Positions 44,356-53,808 are shown, counted from the stretch's first letter. The stretch is 64,000 nt of DNA from Rothia mucilaginosa (GCF_901875305.1 NZ_CABFLY010000004.1:62001-126000), one strand, 5' to 3'. Notes: generated from the sequence alone by a model not told the origin. Numbers and translations are program-made.

Positions 44356-45741
44356 GTGGCCAGAACCGAATCCAAAACCCCGATGTGGGGCATTATTGCC
44401 GTCCTGGCCCTCCTGGCGGTGGGCGTCGATTTCCTGCTCCGAATCCTGAGCGACCCCGGTAGTGGCCTGGATTTCTCCATTTACCGCCTGGGCGCCATGA
44501 CCATTTTCGATAATGAGGGGTTCACCCAGGACCTGTACTCCCCAACCCTGAACGATCACGGCGTGATTAAGCCGCCGTTCACGTACCCGCCGTTTGCGGC
44601 GATGCTGTTCCTGCCCTTCGCGTTCATGCCTCTGGTCGTCGGTAAGGTGCTCATGGTGCTGGGGTCCGTGGCGGTGGCTTGGTGGCTTTCGACCATCATC
44701 TATAACTACGTGAATGCACGCGGCCGCGCTCTGCCCTTGCAACGGTACTTTGGCCGCGTGGGCACTATCGCCGTGCTGACCCTTCTGGTGGTTGCGGCGG
44801 GCCCCTGGCAGCGCACCATCGATCTGATTCAGATTAACCCGTTCATTACCGCGCTGATCCTGGCCGATTTTGTGCGTCCGGCGACCCGCGTGCCGCGCGG
44901 CGTGCTCATCGGTATTGCCGGTGGCGTGAAGCTCACCCCGCTCGTCTTCGGCCTGATTCTGCTGGTGCGCCGCGATTGGAAGGGCGTCGCGACCCTGGGC
45001 GCAACCTTCTTCGGTACGATTGCGCTGGGTTTCATTCTGATGCCTAAGGAGGCGCCGGAGTTCTGGTTCTCTGCGTTGACGAATCCTTCGCGTGTGGGCG
45101 GTCTGAACTTTGTGGATAACATTTCGATTCAGGGCTGGCTGCTGCACTTCGGCCTGTCCGAAGGTGCAGCGAAGCCCGTCTACTACGCCTTGGCGCTCGT
45201 GAGCATCGTGCTCACCGCTGGCCTGCTGTACCAGTTGGAACGCCGCGGCGCCGCGCTGGCGCAGGTGGCGGTGACCGCCTCTTTGATGGTGGCGCTGTCG
45301 CCGATTAGCTGGTCGCACCACAACGTGCTGCTGCCCCTGCTGGCGGCCGTGCTGGTGCTGGAGGCGTTCCCCACCTACTTTGCCCCGCAGCCGGCCTGGT
45401 TGCGCGTGGCCGCTGCGTGCTTTGCCTGGGTTGCCGTGCTGGGCCTGTACATTTCGCCGATGCGCATCGGCTCGTGGATGCACGGTTCCATGGACGATAT
45501 GGAGCACCTGGCCGCTGGCGCGCTGGCGGTGTCGGCGATTCCGGCGTTCTGCCTTTGGGTGACGACGATGCTCTGGTCGGTTGCCGCGCTGAGCGCCCCG
45601 GTGCGCGGTGCGAAGGTTGAGCCCGTGCGGTACGGTTCTGCACCCAACGACGCGCCCCTGGGCTGGTGGGGTGCCCGCGCCCTGGTTGCCGAGCGTGTCG
45701 AGTCTGTACGTGCCGCTACTTCTCGGGAGGCAACCGCGTGA
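44356..45741 (+). CDS. GT87 polyprenol-phosphate-mannose-dependent mannosyltransferase (1)
   Basis: The 461-aa protein starts at GTG 44356 (AAGGAC before it) and has about 10 membrane helices. GT-C/GT87 features are the first-loop Asp in GLDFSIYRLGA, the PPFTYPPFAAML loop, GPWQRTIDLIQINPFITAL, VPRGVLIGIAGGVKLTPLVFG and PISWSHHNVLL. These enzymes, such as PimE, add alpha-1,2-mannose from polyprenyl-phosphate-mannose to phosphatidylinositol mannosides or lipomannan on the outer membrane face. It overlaps the next gene by four bases (GTGA), so they are co-translated. Confidence 0.88.
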   Translation: MARTESKTPMWGIIAVLALLAVGVDFLLRILSDPGSGLDFSIYRLGAMTIFDNEGFTQDLYSPTLNDHGVIKPPFTYPPFAAMLFLPFAFMPLVVGKVLMVLGSVAVAWWLSTIIYNYVNARGRALPLQRYFGRVGTIAVLTLLVVAAGPWQRTIDLIQINPFITALILADFVRPATRVPRGVLIGIAGGVKLTPLVFGLILLVRRDWKGVATLGATFFGTIALGFILMPKEAPEFWFSALTNPSRVGGLNFVDNISIQGWLLHFGLSEGAAKPVYYALALVSIVLTAGLLYQLERRGAALAQVAVTASLMVALSPISWSHHNVLLPLLAAVLVLEAFPTYFAPQPAWLRVAAACFAWVAVLGLYISPMRIGSWMHGSMDDMEHLAAGALAVSAIPAFCLWVTTMLWSVAALSAPVRGAKVEPVRYGSAPNDAPLGWWGARALVAERVESVRAATSREATA

Positions 45742-47276
45742 GCCGCGCGAAGAACGCTGAGACGAGCGCCGGGAAGAACGCCGAAAATATCAAGAATACC
45801 GGGGCGGTAGCTCCTGTGATTCCGTGGGCTTCGGCCTCCGCAGCTACCGCGGATACCGACTCCGTCGAGCCCGCCTCGGCCGCTTCGCAAGACATGGAGC
45901 CCGCCTCAACCCGGGCCGCGAAGCCGAAGGACCGCTCCGAGCACTCCGAGGCATCCGAACGCGTTCTCAGCCTGCGCGAACGCTTCTTCCGAGGCGGCGA
46001 TATTTGGGCGCACCTGGTGTTCATCCTGGTGGCCGCCTACGCCCTCAACTACGTCACGCACGCCGCGGCCGACGACATTTACGTCTACCGCCTGGGCGCG
46101 GTCTCCCTGGCCGACGGCCCCGACGGGCTGCAGCTCTATAGCTTCCGCACGCGCGGCCTGCCCTTCACCTACCCGCCGTTTGCGGCCCTGCTCTTCTACC
46201 CGCTCGCGTTCCTCACCGAGCCGCAGAGCATGATGCTGATTACCGTCATCATCGGCGTGCTCAGCTACGTGTGCGCCTACGCGCTGTACTCCTATGCGCG
46301 TAGCCGTGCCTGGCGTCTGCCCCTGCAGAAGTACTTGAGTTCTTGGGGCATGGTCTCGCTCATGGCGGCCCTCATTTGGGCTTGTGGCCCGTGGCGCCTC
46401 ACCACGCACTTCGGGCAGATTAACGCGATTATCCTCGCCCTAATCCTGGCCGATTTTATGCGTCCGGCCACCCGCGTGCCGCGCGGCGTGCTGTTGGGCA
46501 TTGCCGCCGGCATTAAGCTCACCCCGCTCGCCTTCGGCCTGCTACTGCTCATGCGTAGGGACTGGAAGGGGCTCATCACCACGGCCCTGAGCTTTTCAGC
46601 AACCGTGGGTATTGCGTACCTCGTTGTACCCCGAGAATCGCGAATCTATTGGTTCCAGGCGCTGCGCGACACCTCCCGCGTGGGCTGGTTCAGTTACTTT
46701 GACAACGTGTCGATCATGGGTACCCTCACCCACGCGGGCCTGCAGCATGAGCTGACAGCAACCTCCCTGTCGGTCGTACAGGTGGCCCTGACCCTGCTCA
46801 TTGTCCTGGTGACAGCCGTTCTGCTGATCCCGCTGATTCGCGCTCGCGCGGTCGTGTCGCAGTTAGCGCTGACGGCCTTCATGATGCTGCAGATCTCGCC
46901 GATTAGCTGGTCGCACCACAACACCTGGTACCCGCTGATGCTGGCTGCCGTCGTCGTGGAAATCTTCCCGCTGTTTTACCGGTGGGCAAGCTCGCTCATT
47001 GCGACCCTCGGCGCTATCACGGCGACTGTGGCGCTGGCGGGCATGTACATTTCCCCGTACTGGATTGTGTTGGCCTTCGCTCCGCATTTCAGCTCGGACA
47101 ACATCCTCATGGTGCCCGAAGGGTCGCTGGGTCTCATGGCGGGCACATCCCCGTACCAGTTCATGTACGTGTTCACGGTGGTGACCTTCTTCGTGTACAT
47201 GGTGCACCGCCAGCGCGTTGATAGCGCCGCAGCCCGCGAAGGGGAACGCGTGACCGCCCTGGGCGCCGCATACTAG
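45738..47276 (+). CDS. GT87 polyprenol-phosphate-mannose-dependent mannosyltransferase (2)
   Basis: The 512-aa paralogue of the preceding enzyme starts at GTG 45738, with GGGAGG at 7 nt; an upstream in-frame start would lie inside the first gene and lacks a ribosome site. An N-terminal Ala/Glu/Ser-rich cytoplasmic stretch of about 90 residues is unique to this copy. The core repeats DDIYVYRLGAVSL, LPFTYPPFAALL, WRLTTHFGQINAIILALILADFMRP, VPRGVLLGIAAGIKLTPLAFG and PISWSHHNTWY. The pair may elongate and cap, or branch, the same mannolipid. Confidence 0.88.
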   Translation: MSRAKNAETSAGKNAENIKNTGAVAPVIPWASASAATADTDSVEPASAASQDMEPASTRAAKPKDRSEHSEASERVLSLRERFFRGGDIWAHLVFILVAAYALNYVTHAAADDIYVYRLGAVSLADGPDGLQLYSFRTRGLPFTYPPFAALLFYPLAFLTEPQSMMLITVIIGVLSYVCAYALYSYARSRAWRLPLQKYLSSWGMVSLMAALIWACGPWRLTTHFGQINAIILALILADFMRPATRVPRGVLLGIAAGIKLTPLAFGLLLLMRRDWKGLITTALSFSATVGIAYLVVPRESRIYWFQALRDTSRVGWFSYFDNVSIMGTLTHAGLQHELTATSLSVVQVALTLLIVLVTAVLLIPLIRARAVVSQLALTAFMMLQISPISWSHHNTWYPLMLAAVVVEIFPLFYRWASSLIATLGAITATVALAGMYISPYWIVLAFAPHFSSDNILMVPEGSLGLMAGTSPYQFMYVFTVVTFFVYMVHRQRVDSAAAREGERVTALGAAY

Positions 47277-47319
47277 AAACCGCCGCGACCCGCGGTCGTG
47301 AAAGACCGCAGACGCAGAA

Positions 47320-47353
47320 GAGCCCCCGCATCCGCTCAGGGATGCGGGGGCTC
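47320..47353. terminator. Bidirectional terminator after the GT87 pair
   Basis: GAGCCCCCGCATCC pairs perfectly with GGATGCGGGGGCTC between convergent genes. Confidence 0.85.
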
Positions 47354-47388
47354 AACCGTTAAGACGGACCACCACGGGTTATGGGCGG

Positions 47389-49272
47389 CTAATGGGTGCT
47401 GATGCTCCAGTCAGCCGAGGAGGTGCTACGCACCTGCAGGAAGTTCTTGCCGGTGCTCTTCCACTCCATGCTGCTCTTCATGTTCGCCACGCTGGTGCCG
47501 AACAGAAGGTCGCTACGGCTGGCGCTCATCAGTGCGAAGCCGCGCTTGCTGTCCAGGCCCTTCGCCTCAAACTCCATGGTGGATTCGCCACCGTCGTAGG
47601 TGTAAGCGTAGTAGTTCATGGTCGTGTGGAACTTCTCGCCCTTGGTGTAGTTCGGTGCGGAGGATTCGTCGTACACGCGAATCAGCCACTCGCCCTTACC
47701 GTTGAGCTCCAGCTTGCGGGTGGGGCTGGAGGGGTTGGTGGTGTCCAGCCATGCGGTTCCGCGGATAGGGGTGCGGTCGACGGTCATATCGATGACGCTC
47801 AGGCCGGTGGAGTTCTCACCCTTATCGGTGAGGCTGGTGATGTAGGCGCGGCTACTCATGTCGTCTGAGGGCTTGAACTCGTAGTAGACGATGCCCTTGG
47901 AGGCGTCACCCTTCACCTTCTCGATGTCGATGTTCTTCTTATCCTCGGTGACGGTCTCCTTGTACTCCTTGTATTCGCCCTCGGGCAGCTTCGCCTCGGC
48001 CGCGGTGGTCGAGGACGAGCCATCCGACGACTGGGCGCTCGCCGAGGTGGAGGTGCCTGCCGCCTGCTTCGAGTGGTCGGAGGAATCCGAACCGCCACGC
48101 GGCAGGAGCATTACGACGACCAGGATAATGACGATGAGCAGAGCCAGGGCAGCACCGATAATGCCCAGCAGCTTGCCGCCGAATGCGCCCTTCTTCTTGG
48201 GTTCGGAGTCGGCGGGCTGGGGGTTCTGCTGCTCGTGCTGAGGTGCAGAATCCATCTGGGGGACGTAGGGGTTGAACGCTGCGGCGGGCTGGGCCTGCTG
48301 ACCCTGCTGGCCTGCCTGAGCAGCGGGCTGGTAGGGGTTGTAGGGCTGGCCACCATGCTGCGGGGCGAATTGCTCACCCTGGAACTGGTCGGGCTGACCG
48401 CCGAAGGAATCGGCGGCACCCTGGTGCGGGTTCTGCTGGTCGAAGGAGTCCTGGCCCGCGAAGTTCTGACCCGCGGGAGCCTGCGGAGTGAACTCCTGGC
48501 CAGCGAAAGCCTGGGGAGCCGCCACATCGGCGGGGGCCGGGGCACTTGCCTCGGGAGCCTGCGCGGGCTGCTCGGGCGAGGAGTGGAACTCAATCAGCGG
48601 GGAGCTCTCAACGGAGTGGGGTAGGGACGCCTCGGCAGGAGCCTGCTCGGCCGGAGCTACGGGGGACTCAGCCGGGGCGACGGACTCCGCGGGGGCCTCG
48701 TGGGCGGGCTCAGCGGGCACGTCTGCGGGAACGGAGGCCTCGTGGGCGGGCTCAGCGGGCACGTCTGCGGGAACGGAGGCCACGGGAATCGTCGGGGCGG
48801 CGGGAGCCACCTCAGCTACGGGGTTCAGCACCTGCTCGGGCAGAGCGGTTTCCTGAAGCGGAACCGGGGTCAGGTAGCGCATGGGCTTCGGTTCCGCCTC
48901 ATGCGATTCTGCACCGGCCTGCTCGGCTACGACGGGCTCCGCGGGAACCGCCTCAACCGGGGCCGGAATCTCTGCGGAAATCTCGGCTTCGGTCACCTCA
49001 ACGGTCGGCTCCGCAACGGGCTCTGCGGGTGCCTCTACGGGAACCTCCGCAACGGGCTCGGAGGCGCCCAGCGCCTCGGCGGACTCTTCCGAAATGAGCG
49101 GCTCAAGAGGAGTTTCATCGACATCGATGGGCTCAGGGTCGGGCTCTTCGACCCACAGCTGCCAGCCGTCAGGAACGGGACCCCATGCCGGATCCGGGCG
49201 CCACGTGGGGGTGGGAGTCCAACCTGCGGGAGGGGCAGGCCAATTGGGCGGTGGATTGAAGACGAGTGCCAT
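47389..49272 (-). CDS. Pro/Ala/Glu-rich single-pass membrane protein with Trp-rich N-terminus
   Basis: From ATG 49272 (AAAGG upstream; GTG 49305 is less likely) this is a 627-aa protein. It opens with a short module of repeated P-x-W units (NPPPNWPAPPAGW, PDPAWGPVPDGWQLW) of a kind seen at the N-terminus of many actinobacterial membrane proteins. About 330 residues of Pro/Ala/Glu/Gln-rich disorder follow, then one membrane helix (KLLGIIGAALALLIVIILVV). The remaining roughly 220 residues are extracellular, with a beta-rich part (GEWLIRVYDES, TMNYYAYTYDGGESTMEF). The function is unknown. A perfect 42-bp tandem duplication lies in the disordered part. Confidence 0.75.
   Translation of the reverse strand: MALVFNPPPNWPAPPAGWTPTPTWRPDPAWGPVPDGWQLWVEEPDPEPIDVDETPLEPLISEESAEALGASEPVAEVPVEAPAEPVAEPTVEVTEAEISAEIPAPVEAVPAEPVVAEQAGAESHEAEPKPMRYLTPVPLQETALPEQVLNPVAEVAPAAPTIPVASVPADVPAEPAHEASVPADVPAEPAHEAPAESVAPAESPVAPAEQAPAEASLPHSVESSPLIEFHSSPEQPAQAPEASAPAPADVAAPQAFAGQEFTPQAPAGQNFAGQDSFDQQNPHQGAADSFGGQPDQFQGEQFAPQHGGQPYNPYQPAAQAGQQGQQAQPAAAFNPYVPQMDSAPQHEQQNPQPADSEPKKKGAFGGKLLGIIGAALALLIVIILVVVMLLPRGGSDSSDHSKQAAGTSTSASAQSSDGSSSTTAAEAKLPEGEYKEYKETVTEDKKNIDIEKVKGDASKGIVYYEFKPSDDMSSRAYITSLTDKGENSTGLSVIDMTVDRTPIRGTAWLDTTNPSSPTRKLELNGKGEWLIRVYDESSAPNYTKGEKFHTTMNYYAYTYDGGESTMEFEAKGLDSKRGFALMSASRSDLLFGTSVANMKSSMEWKSTGKNFLQVRSTSSADWSISTH
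48695..48778 (-). repeat. 42-bp tandem duplication within the Pro/Ala-rich gene
   Basis: Two perfect head-to-tail copies with a 42-bp period (48695-48736 and 48737-48778) encode a repeated 14-residue unit (ASVPADVPAEPAHE). It is in frame, so copy number can change without breaking the gene. Confidence 0.85.
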
Positions 49273-49581
49273 AAGAAAGCAGCCTTTCTGGTGCTGAGAA
49301 AACACCCCGGAAGAGCGGTCATCAGCGACTATGTATATGACGTGTATTATCGCTTCAAATTATGGCACAGCTTTATGGATAAAAAGCCTTGCCTAGTCGT
49401 TTTTGGGAGGAATCACGGCATACTCTTCACTTTTGTAACATTCAGCGTTAATCCGCGGTTAAACATTGGGGTTTGAGCTTAGGTTGAGGGTTTTGCGTGC
49501 GATGCGCACTGTATCCGAAGCCTCCGCACCTGGGACGCTTCGTGCCGGTGCCCGTCCAAGCTGCCCGGCTAGGATTAAGGC
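49273..49581. promoter_or_regulatory. Divergent intergenic region
   Basis: About 310 nt without a supported gene. A near-palindrome TTAATCCGCGGTTAA lies at 49448-49462 and could be a regulator site. Promoters for both flanking genes must lie here. Confidence 0.4.
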
Positions 49582-50568
49582 ATGAACACAACGCCCCCTC
49601 CCGCATTTCAGCAAGCACCGTTCGCCCCCGCTGCCTCGGGCCGATTCTCCCGCACCGATGGTCTGGCCTACCATCGCCTCTCGCATGCCGACCCGGATAC
49701 CCGCTGGTTTTCACCCCTGCTGGAGGGCCTCATCGGTGGCGCAGTTTTCATTGGCCTGTCTTTGATACTGTCGTTTTTTACGGCGGCGGCCATTATGGGT
49801 TCGGGAGTTTCCTTCCATGATTTAGCTACGAACCGCGCTGTCGTTATGGAACACCCGGCGCTGTTCGCGCTGACCTTCCTCTCACTTATTGCCATCGTGC
49901 CTTCGCTCTTTTTGGCGCGCCTGGTGGTTGGTCCTAGACCCTGGGGCCTGATTCATTCGGTGACGGGCCGCCTGCGCCGTTCACTTCTGTTTCCGTACCT
50001 GGGCTTGGGCTTTGTGATTTACGGTATCTACTATGCCGTGGTGCTGGCGACGAGCGGTGCAGCCCTGCCCGATTACCGTTATTCGCAACCTTCACAGGTT
50101 GAATTTTGGGTTATTGCGGTGCTGATTCTAGTTCTGGTGCCCGTGCAGTGCTACGCGGAGGAGCTCGCCTACCGTGGCTTCATGATGCAGATGCTGGGCC
50201 GCTGGGTGCGCACTCCCTGGTTGCCGATTGTGCTACCGGCGGCGCTCTTCATGTTCTCCCACCCCTACGATGCGTGGGGCCTGGGCTTCGTGTTTGCGAT
50301 GGGCGTGTACGCCGGGTTCCTGTGCTGGTACACCGGCGGCCTGGAAGCTTCCGTCAGCCTGCACGTGGCCAATAATGTGACCCTGTTGCTGCTCTCCCTC
50401 GTGGCGGGTCTGGATCCCTTCGCCTCCGAGGGCGTGACCCCCATGGATGCGTTGCAGGGCATCGCGTTGGAAGGCGTGTACGTGGTGCTCGCCTGCCTGA
50501 TCTTCAATGCACGTGCTCGCCGCGGCGAGGTTTCACGTGAAACACAACCGCTCAAGGTTGATAACTAA
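49582..50568 (+). CDS. CPBP-family intramembrane metalloprotease (Abi)
   Basis: The 328-aa protein has about eight membrane helices. The CPBP core holds EELAYRGFMMQ (Glu-Glu-x-x-x-Arg), LFMFSHPYDAWG (first His) and ASVSLHVANNVTLLL (second His and Asn), which together form the metal site of Rce1-like proteases. Bacterial members act in bacteriocin self-immunity, protein sorting or peptide maturation, and the role here is unknown. It stands between two unrelated genes and is probably transcribed alone. Confidence 0.87.
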   Translation: MNTTPPPAFQQAPFAPAASGRFSRTDGLAYHRLSHADPDTRWFSPLLEGLIGGAVFIGLSLILSFFTAAAIMGSGVSFHDLATNRAVVMEHPALFALTFLSLIAIVPSLFLARLVVGPRPWGLIHSVTGRLRRSLLFPYLGLGFVIYGIYYAVVLATSGAALPDYRYSQPSQVEFWVIAVLILVLVPVQCYAEELAYRGFMMQMLGRWVRTPWLPIVLPAALFMFSHPYDAWGLGFVFAMGVYAGFLCWYTGGLEASVSLHVANNVTLLLLSLVAGLDPFASEGVTPMDALQGIALEGVYVVLACLIFNARARRGEVSRETQPLKVDN

Positions 50569-50723
50569 GGGCCGCGATGGCTGGAGCCAGCGATAACTAG
50601 CGCATGCGGCGGGTAGCCCTCATCCGACTATCCCAGCTCGCTCGCCGCCGCTTCATCCGCGTTCCATCTGGACTTTTATGCCGGTTCACCCCGTCAACAC
50701 CCAAGAAAAGGTAGGGTTAAACC

Positions 50724-52031
50724 ATGACTGTTGATGCTGTAAAGAATATTGAAGACCTCGCCGCATTCGTGGCGGAGTCGCCGGTCTCTTACCTCGCCGC
50801 GCGCACGGTAGCGCGCCGCCTGCAAGCAGCGGGCTTCACCGAGCTTGTAGAGACCGAAGCATGGGACCCGCAGATCGCAACCGGCCGCCACTTCGTCGTC
50901 CGTGACGGCGCGATTATCGCCTGGGCTGGCGGTGCGAAGGCGCAGAAGGCAAGCGGCTACCGCGTGCTGGGTGCGCACACCGACTCGCCCTCCCTGAAGA
51001 TCAAGCCCTCCTCCTCCATCACCACGAAGGGCTGGCACCAGATTGCCGTCGAGAACTACGGCGGCGCACTGCTGAACTCCTTCCTGGACCGCGAGCTGTG
51101 CGTGGCAGGCCGCCTCACCGTCCTTGAGGGCGGGGAGCTGAAGGACCGCCTGGTGCGTACCGGCGCGATTGCGCGCATCCCGCAGCTGGCGCCGCACCTG
51201 GACCACAAGCGCAATGAATTGGTGCTGGACAAGCAGTTCAACATGTACCCCGTGTGGGGTGTGGACCCGGCGGAGAATGATGTGCTCGGCTACATGGCGA
51301 AGCACGTGATTGACGGCGAGTCGGTCGACCCGGAAAGCATTGTGGGTTACGACCTGCTGTTCGCGGATTCGCAGCCGCCGCGCCGCTTCGGCGCGGATCA
51401 GGAGCTGTTCGCCTCGGGTCGCCTGGATAACCTGTCTTCGGTGCACGCGGGTTTGACCGCCCTGGAGCGTTACGTTGCCGATAACGCGGACGAGCACGCT
51501 ACCGAGACTGTGATGCTTGCGGCGTTTGACCATGAGGAGCTCGGCTCTGAGTCGCGTAGTGGTGCGGCGGGCCCGTTCCTGGAGGATATTTTGGTGCGGC
51601 TGTCCGCTGCCCGCGGTGAGAGCACGGAGGAGTACCGCCGTTCGGTTGCGGCGTCGTTCTGCCTGTCGGCTGATGCCGGTCACCTGGTGCACCCGAATTA
51701 TCAGGGTCACCACGACCCGACCGTTCAGCCGCTGCCCGGTGGTGGTCCGCTGCTGAAGATTAACGCGAACCAGCGTTATGCGACGGATTCGGTGGGTGCT
51801 GGCGTGTTTGCTGCGGCGTGTGCGAAGGCTGGTGTGCCGTATCAGGAGTTCGTGTCGAATAACAATATGCCGTGTGGCTCGACGATTGGCCCGATTACGG
51901 CTACCCGCCTGGGTATGCGCACCGTGGATGTGGGTATTGGTTTGCTGTCGATGCATTCGATGCGCGAGATGTGCCATGTGGACGATATGGCGTACATGAC
52001 GCGCGCGGTGGAGGGCTTCTTCCGCCTCTAA
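50724..52031 (+). CDS. apeB: M18-family aminopeptidase
   Basis: At 435 aa this matches aspartyl-type/M18 aminopeptidases, cytoplasmic zinc enzymes that trim N-terminal residues. Metal and catalytic motifs are LGAHTDSPSLKIKP (His, Asp), FDHEELGSESRSGA (Glu pair), SADAGHLVHPN (Asp) and the C-terminal GLLSMHSMREM (His). GRLDNLSSVHAG is also typical. The ATG follows AAAGGTAGGG. A strong terminator stands directly behind it. Confidence 0.94.
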   Translation: MTVDAVKNIEDLAAFVAESPVSYLAARTVARRLQAAGFTELVETEAWDPQIATGRHFVVRDGAIIAWAGGAKAQKASGYRVLGAHTDSPSLKIKPSSSITTKGWHQIAVENYGGALLNSFLDRELCVAGRLTVLEGGELKDRLVRTGAIARIPQLAPHLDHKRNELVLDKQFNMYPVWGVDPAENDVLGYMAKHVIDGESVDPESIVGYDLLFADSQPPRRFGADQELFASGRLDNLSSVHAGLTALERYVADNADEHATETVMLAAFDHEELGSESRSGAAGPFLEDILVRLSAARGESTEEYRRSVAASFCLSADAGHLVHPNYQGHHDPTVQPLPGGGPLLKINANQRYATDSVGAGVFAAACAKAGVPYQEFVSNNNMPCGSTIGPITATRLGMRTVDVGIGLLSMHSMREMCHVDDMAYMTRAVEGFFRL

Positions 52032-52066
52032 ATTGAATCCCGCTGAGGTATGAACAGCTGGGGAGT

Positions 52067-52097
52067 GGGCGCCGGGAACGTAAGGTTCCCGGCGCCC
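52067..52097 (+). terminator. Terminator of apeB
   Basis: A perfect 13-bp stem, GGGCGCCGGGAAC with GTTCCCGGCGCCC, is followed by TTATTCTTT. Confidence 0.88.
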
Positions 52098-52127
52098 TTA
52101 TTCTTTAAAAATTTTTCAAAATTTTTC

Positions 52128-52139
52128 GGGGGGGGGGGG
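52128..52139. repeat. Tract of 12 G
   Basis: Twelve consecutive G follow AT-rich AAAATTTTTC repeats, between the apeB terminator and the promoter side of the next gene (start 52308). Such tracts slip during replication, so length may vary between cells. Confidence 0.8.
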
Positions 52140-52307
52140 AGGAGGTGTTTACCTCTTGAATAGGGTCTATGTGTGCTGTAAAGTAACCCACAATACGTTA
52201 TGCACGTGTTGCACACTACTTATTTTTGAGAATTTTTCACCAATGATGGTGCACCATCAGCTCGTCACCGGCGTAGCGAGCGAACCCCAACATGAAAGGC
52301 GGTTCCT

Positions 52308-52655
52308 ATGTTCTTCGATATTTCTCTGATTCCGCTGGCGGTTTTGGTCATTGTGGGTCAGCTGAAAAAAGCACCACCAAGGTTGCTAAACAACCCTAGC
52401 TATCAGAAGGAGAGGGAGCAGGTGCTAAAGCACCTGCGCATCCTGGATGTGCTCGGCGTGGGTTTTGCTCTTGCCCTGATGATTATTCAGTGGGGTAACC
52501 CCGCGTTATCGCTTGCCTTTCAGGCGTTCGTTATTTGGGTGGTTCCCCGGCAGTTGTACGAGCTCTGGCAGAAGTTCAATGTGTCGCGTGGGATGCTCTT
52601 CGCGGGCGCTATTGCGCTGATCATTATTGAGTTTGGGTTGGCGCTCCTACCCTAA
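52308..52655 (+). CDS. Small membrane protein of unknown function
   Basis: A 115-aa protein with three or four membrane helices: an N-terminal helix (ISLIPLAVLVIVGQL), a basic loop (PSYQKEREQVLKHLR), and two or three more helices, ending FAGAIALIIIEFGLALLP. AAAGGCGG precedes the ATG. I recognise no family. It lies alone between two strong terminators. Confidence 0.7.
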   Translation: MFFDISLIPLAVLVIVGQLKKAPPRLLNNPSYQKEREQVLKHLRILDVLGVGFALALMIIQWGNPALSLAFQAFVIWVVPRQLYELWQKFNVSRGMLFAGAIALIIIEFGLALLP

Positions 52656-52670
52656 CCTGCACCCTATAAT

Positions 52671-52709
52671 AGTTGTGGCGGTGACCGAACAACGGTCACC
52701 GCCACAACT
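52671..52709. terminator. Terminator, copy 1 of an identical 39-bp hairpin
   Basis: A perfect 17-bp stem (AGTTGTGGCGGTGACCG with its complement) and loop AACAA, flanked by T's. All 39 bases recur at 55398-55436. It ends the convergent genes on both sides. Confidence 0.9.
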
Positions 52710-52749
52710 ATTTTTAAGATGAGACAGACTCAGATTAGACGGGGTTCGA

Positions 52750-53496
52750 TTAGACAGGGTTGTCGGGGCTGGGCAGGGTTATCACCTCAGACCAGCGAGT
52801 ATCCTTAGCGGCCGCACGGTTCGCGTCGCTCTTCTGCTTCACATCGGCTGGTGCCTGCTGCGCCCACGCCTCAAAAGCAACAATGTAGTTCTCGGGGTAG
52901 TTTGCCGCGAGCAGTTCCTGTCGGGTTGGGAAGTACTCCTTACCCTCTCGAATATCGACGTAGTTGCTTGCCTTGTAGGGGTCGGCGCTCTGGATGTCAG
53001 AGCGCGGGCCGGAGGCTACCTTTCCGCTTGCCACGTTATTGTCGTCGATAGCGCGTACCCACGCTGCGGCGTAGGCGTGATCGGCCTTGTTCTTCTCGTA
53101 CAGCGCCAGGCACTCGGCTCCTGCTGATTCAGCTTCGGCGCGGGTGGGGAAGTTCGCCTGGTTGCGCACAACATGCCGCGCAGAGACGTAGGAGGGCAGT
53201 GCTGTTCCGCGGTCGGCGCTGATGGCTTCCTGCTGTTTGAGGGTTTCAGCTTTCGCGGCTTCGTCAGGTTCAAGGCAGGGGGTAGATGCCTTCTTCGCCG
53301 CGGAATAGGAGGCAGACCCGGTGGGGCTTGCTGATGATGGGGAGGAAGCTGCAGTCGTGTTCGAGGGTGCGGGAGTGTTTGATGCCGTGCTGGTGGAGCT
53401 GCCGCAGGAGGCAAGAAGCATGGGAAGAATCGCCAGCGCGGCACCGCGTCGTAGACCGCTGGAACGGAACGAAAGAAAAACAGGGGTTTGGGTCAT
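52750..53496 (-). CDS. Lipoprotein of unknown function, paralogue of the one at 54702
   Basis: From ATG 53496 (GAGGTGG before it) the protein is 248 aa, with a lipoprotein signal (LRRGAALAILPMLLASC), a Ser/Thr/Ala linker, then a folded part. That part shares with its paralogue the pattern Tyr-Val-x-x-Arg-His, the stretch DPYKASNYVDIREGKEYFPTRQELLAANYPENYIVAFEAW, and APADVKQKSDANRA. I recognise no family. Its promoter region is also shared with the paralogue. Confidence 0.75.
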   Translation of the reverse strand: MTQTPVFLSFRSSGLRRGAALAILPMLLASCGSSTSTASNTPAPSNTTAASSPSSASPTGSASYSAAKKASTPCLEPDEAAKAETLKQQEAISADRGTALPSYVSARHVVRNQANFPTRAEAESAGAECLALYEKNKADHAYAAAWVRAIDDNNVASGKVASGPRSDIQSADPYKASNYVDIREGKEYFPTRQELLAANYPENYIVAFEAWAQQAPADVKQKSDANRAAAKDTRWSEVITLPSPDNPV

Positions 53497-53538
53497 GAGA
53501 CCACCTCGCAAGAGGGATGGAACGATATATTGCGTCTA

Positions 53539-53568
53539 AACATACCCCAATATTTGATACATGGTCAA
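53539..53568 (-). promoter_or_regulatory. Promoter of the lipoprotein gene at 53496
   Basis: TTGACC (53563-53568), an 18-nt spacer and TATGTT (53539-53544), about 43 nt before the start. The element TTGACCATGTATCAAA and the AT-rich stretch before it recur upstream of the paralogue. The remaining gap to 53808 shows no gene. Confidence 0.75.
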
Positions 53569-53808
53569 TGGAAAATACCATCTTATTTTTAAAACCAACA
53601 CTCTAGACGCAAGATGTGCAACCCAGTAGTCTTAGGGTATTGACCTGCTTAAACATGAGGTAGACGGGGTAAGAGTGCGGAGATTTTGCAGGTCACCTAC
53701 TTGTCCCAGGATTGACTTTAGGGCTTAGTGGATAAGAAAAACAACATTGAGGCTATGCGTTCGGTGTTCCGCTACTAGCGTTTTATGCTACTGAAAGGAA
53801 ATGGCATT

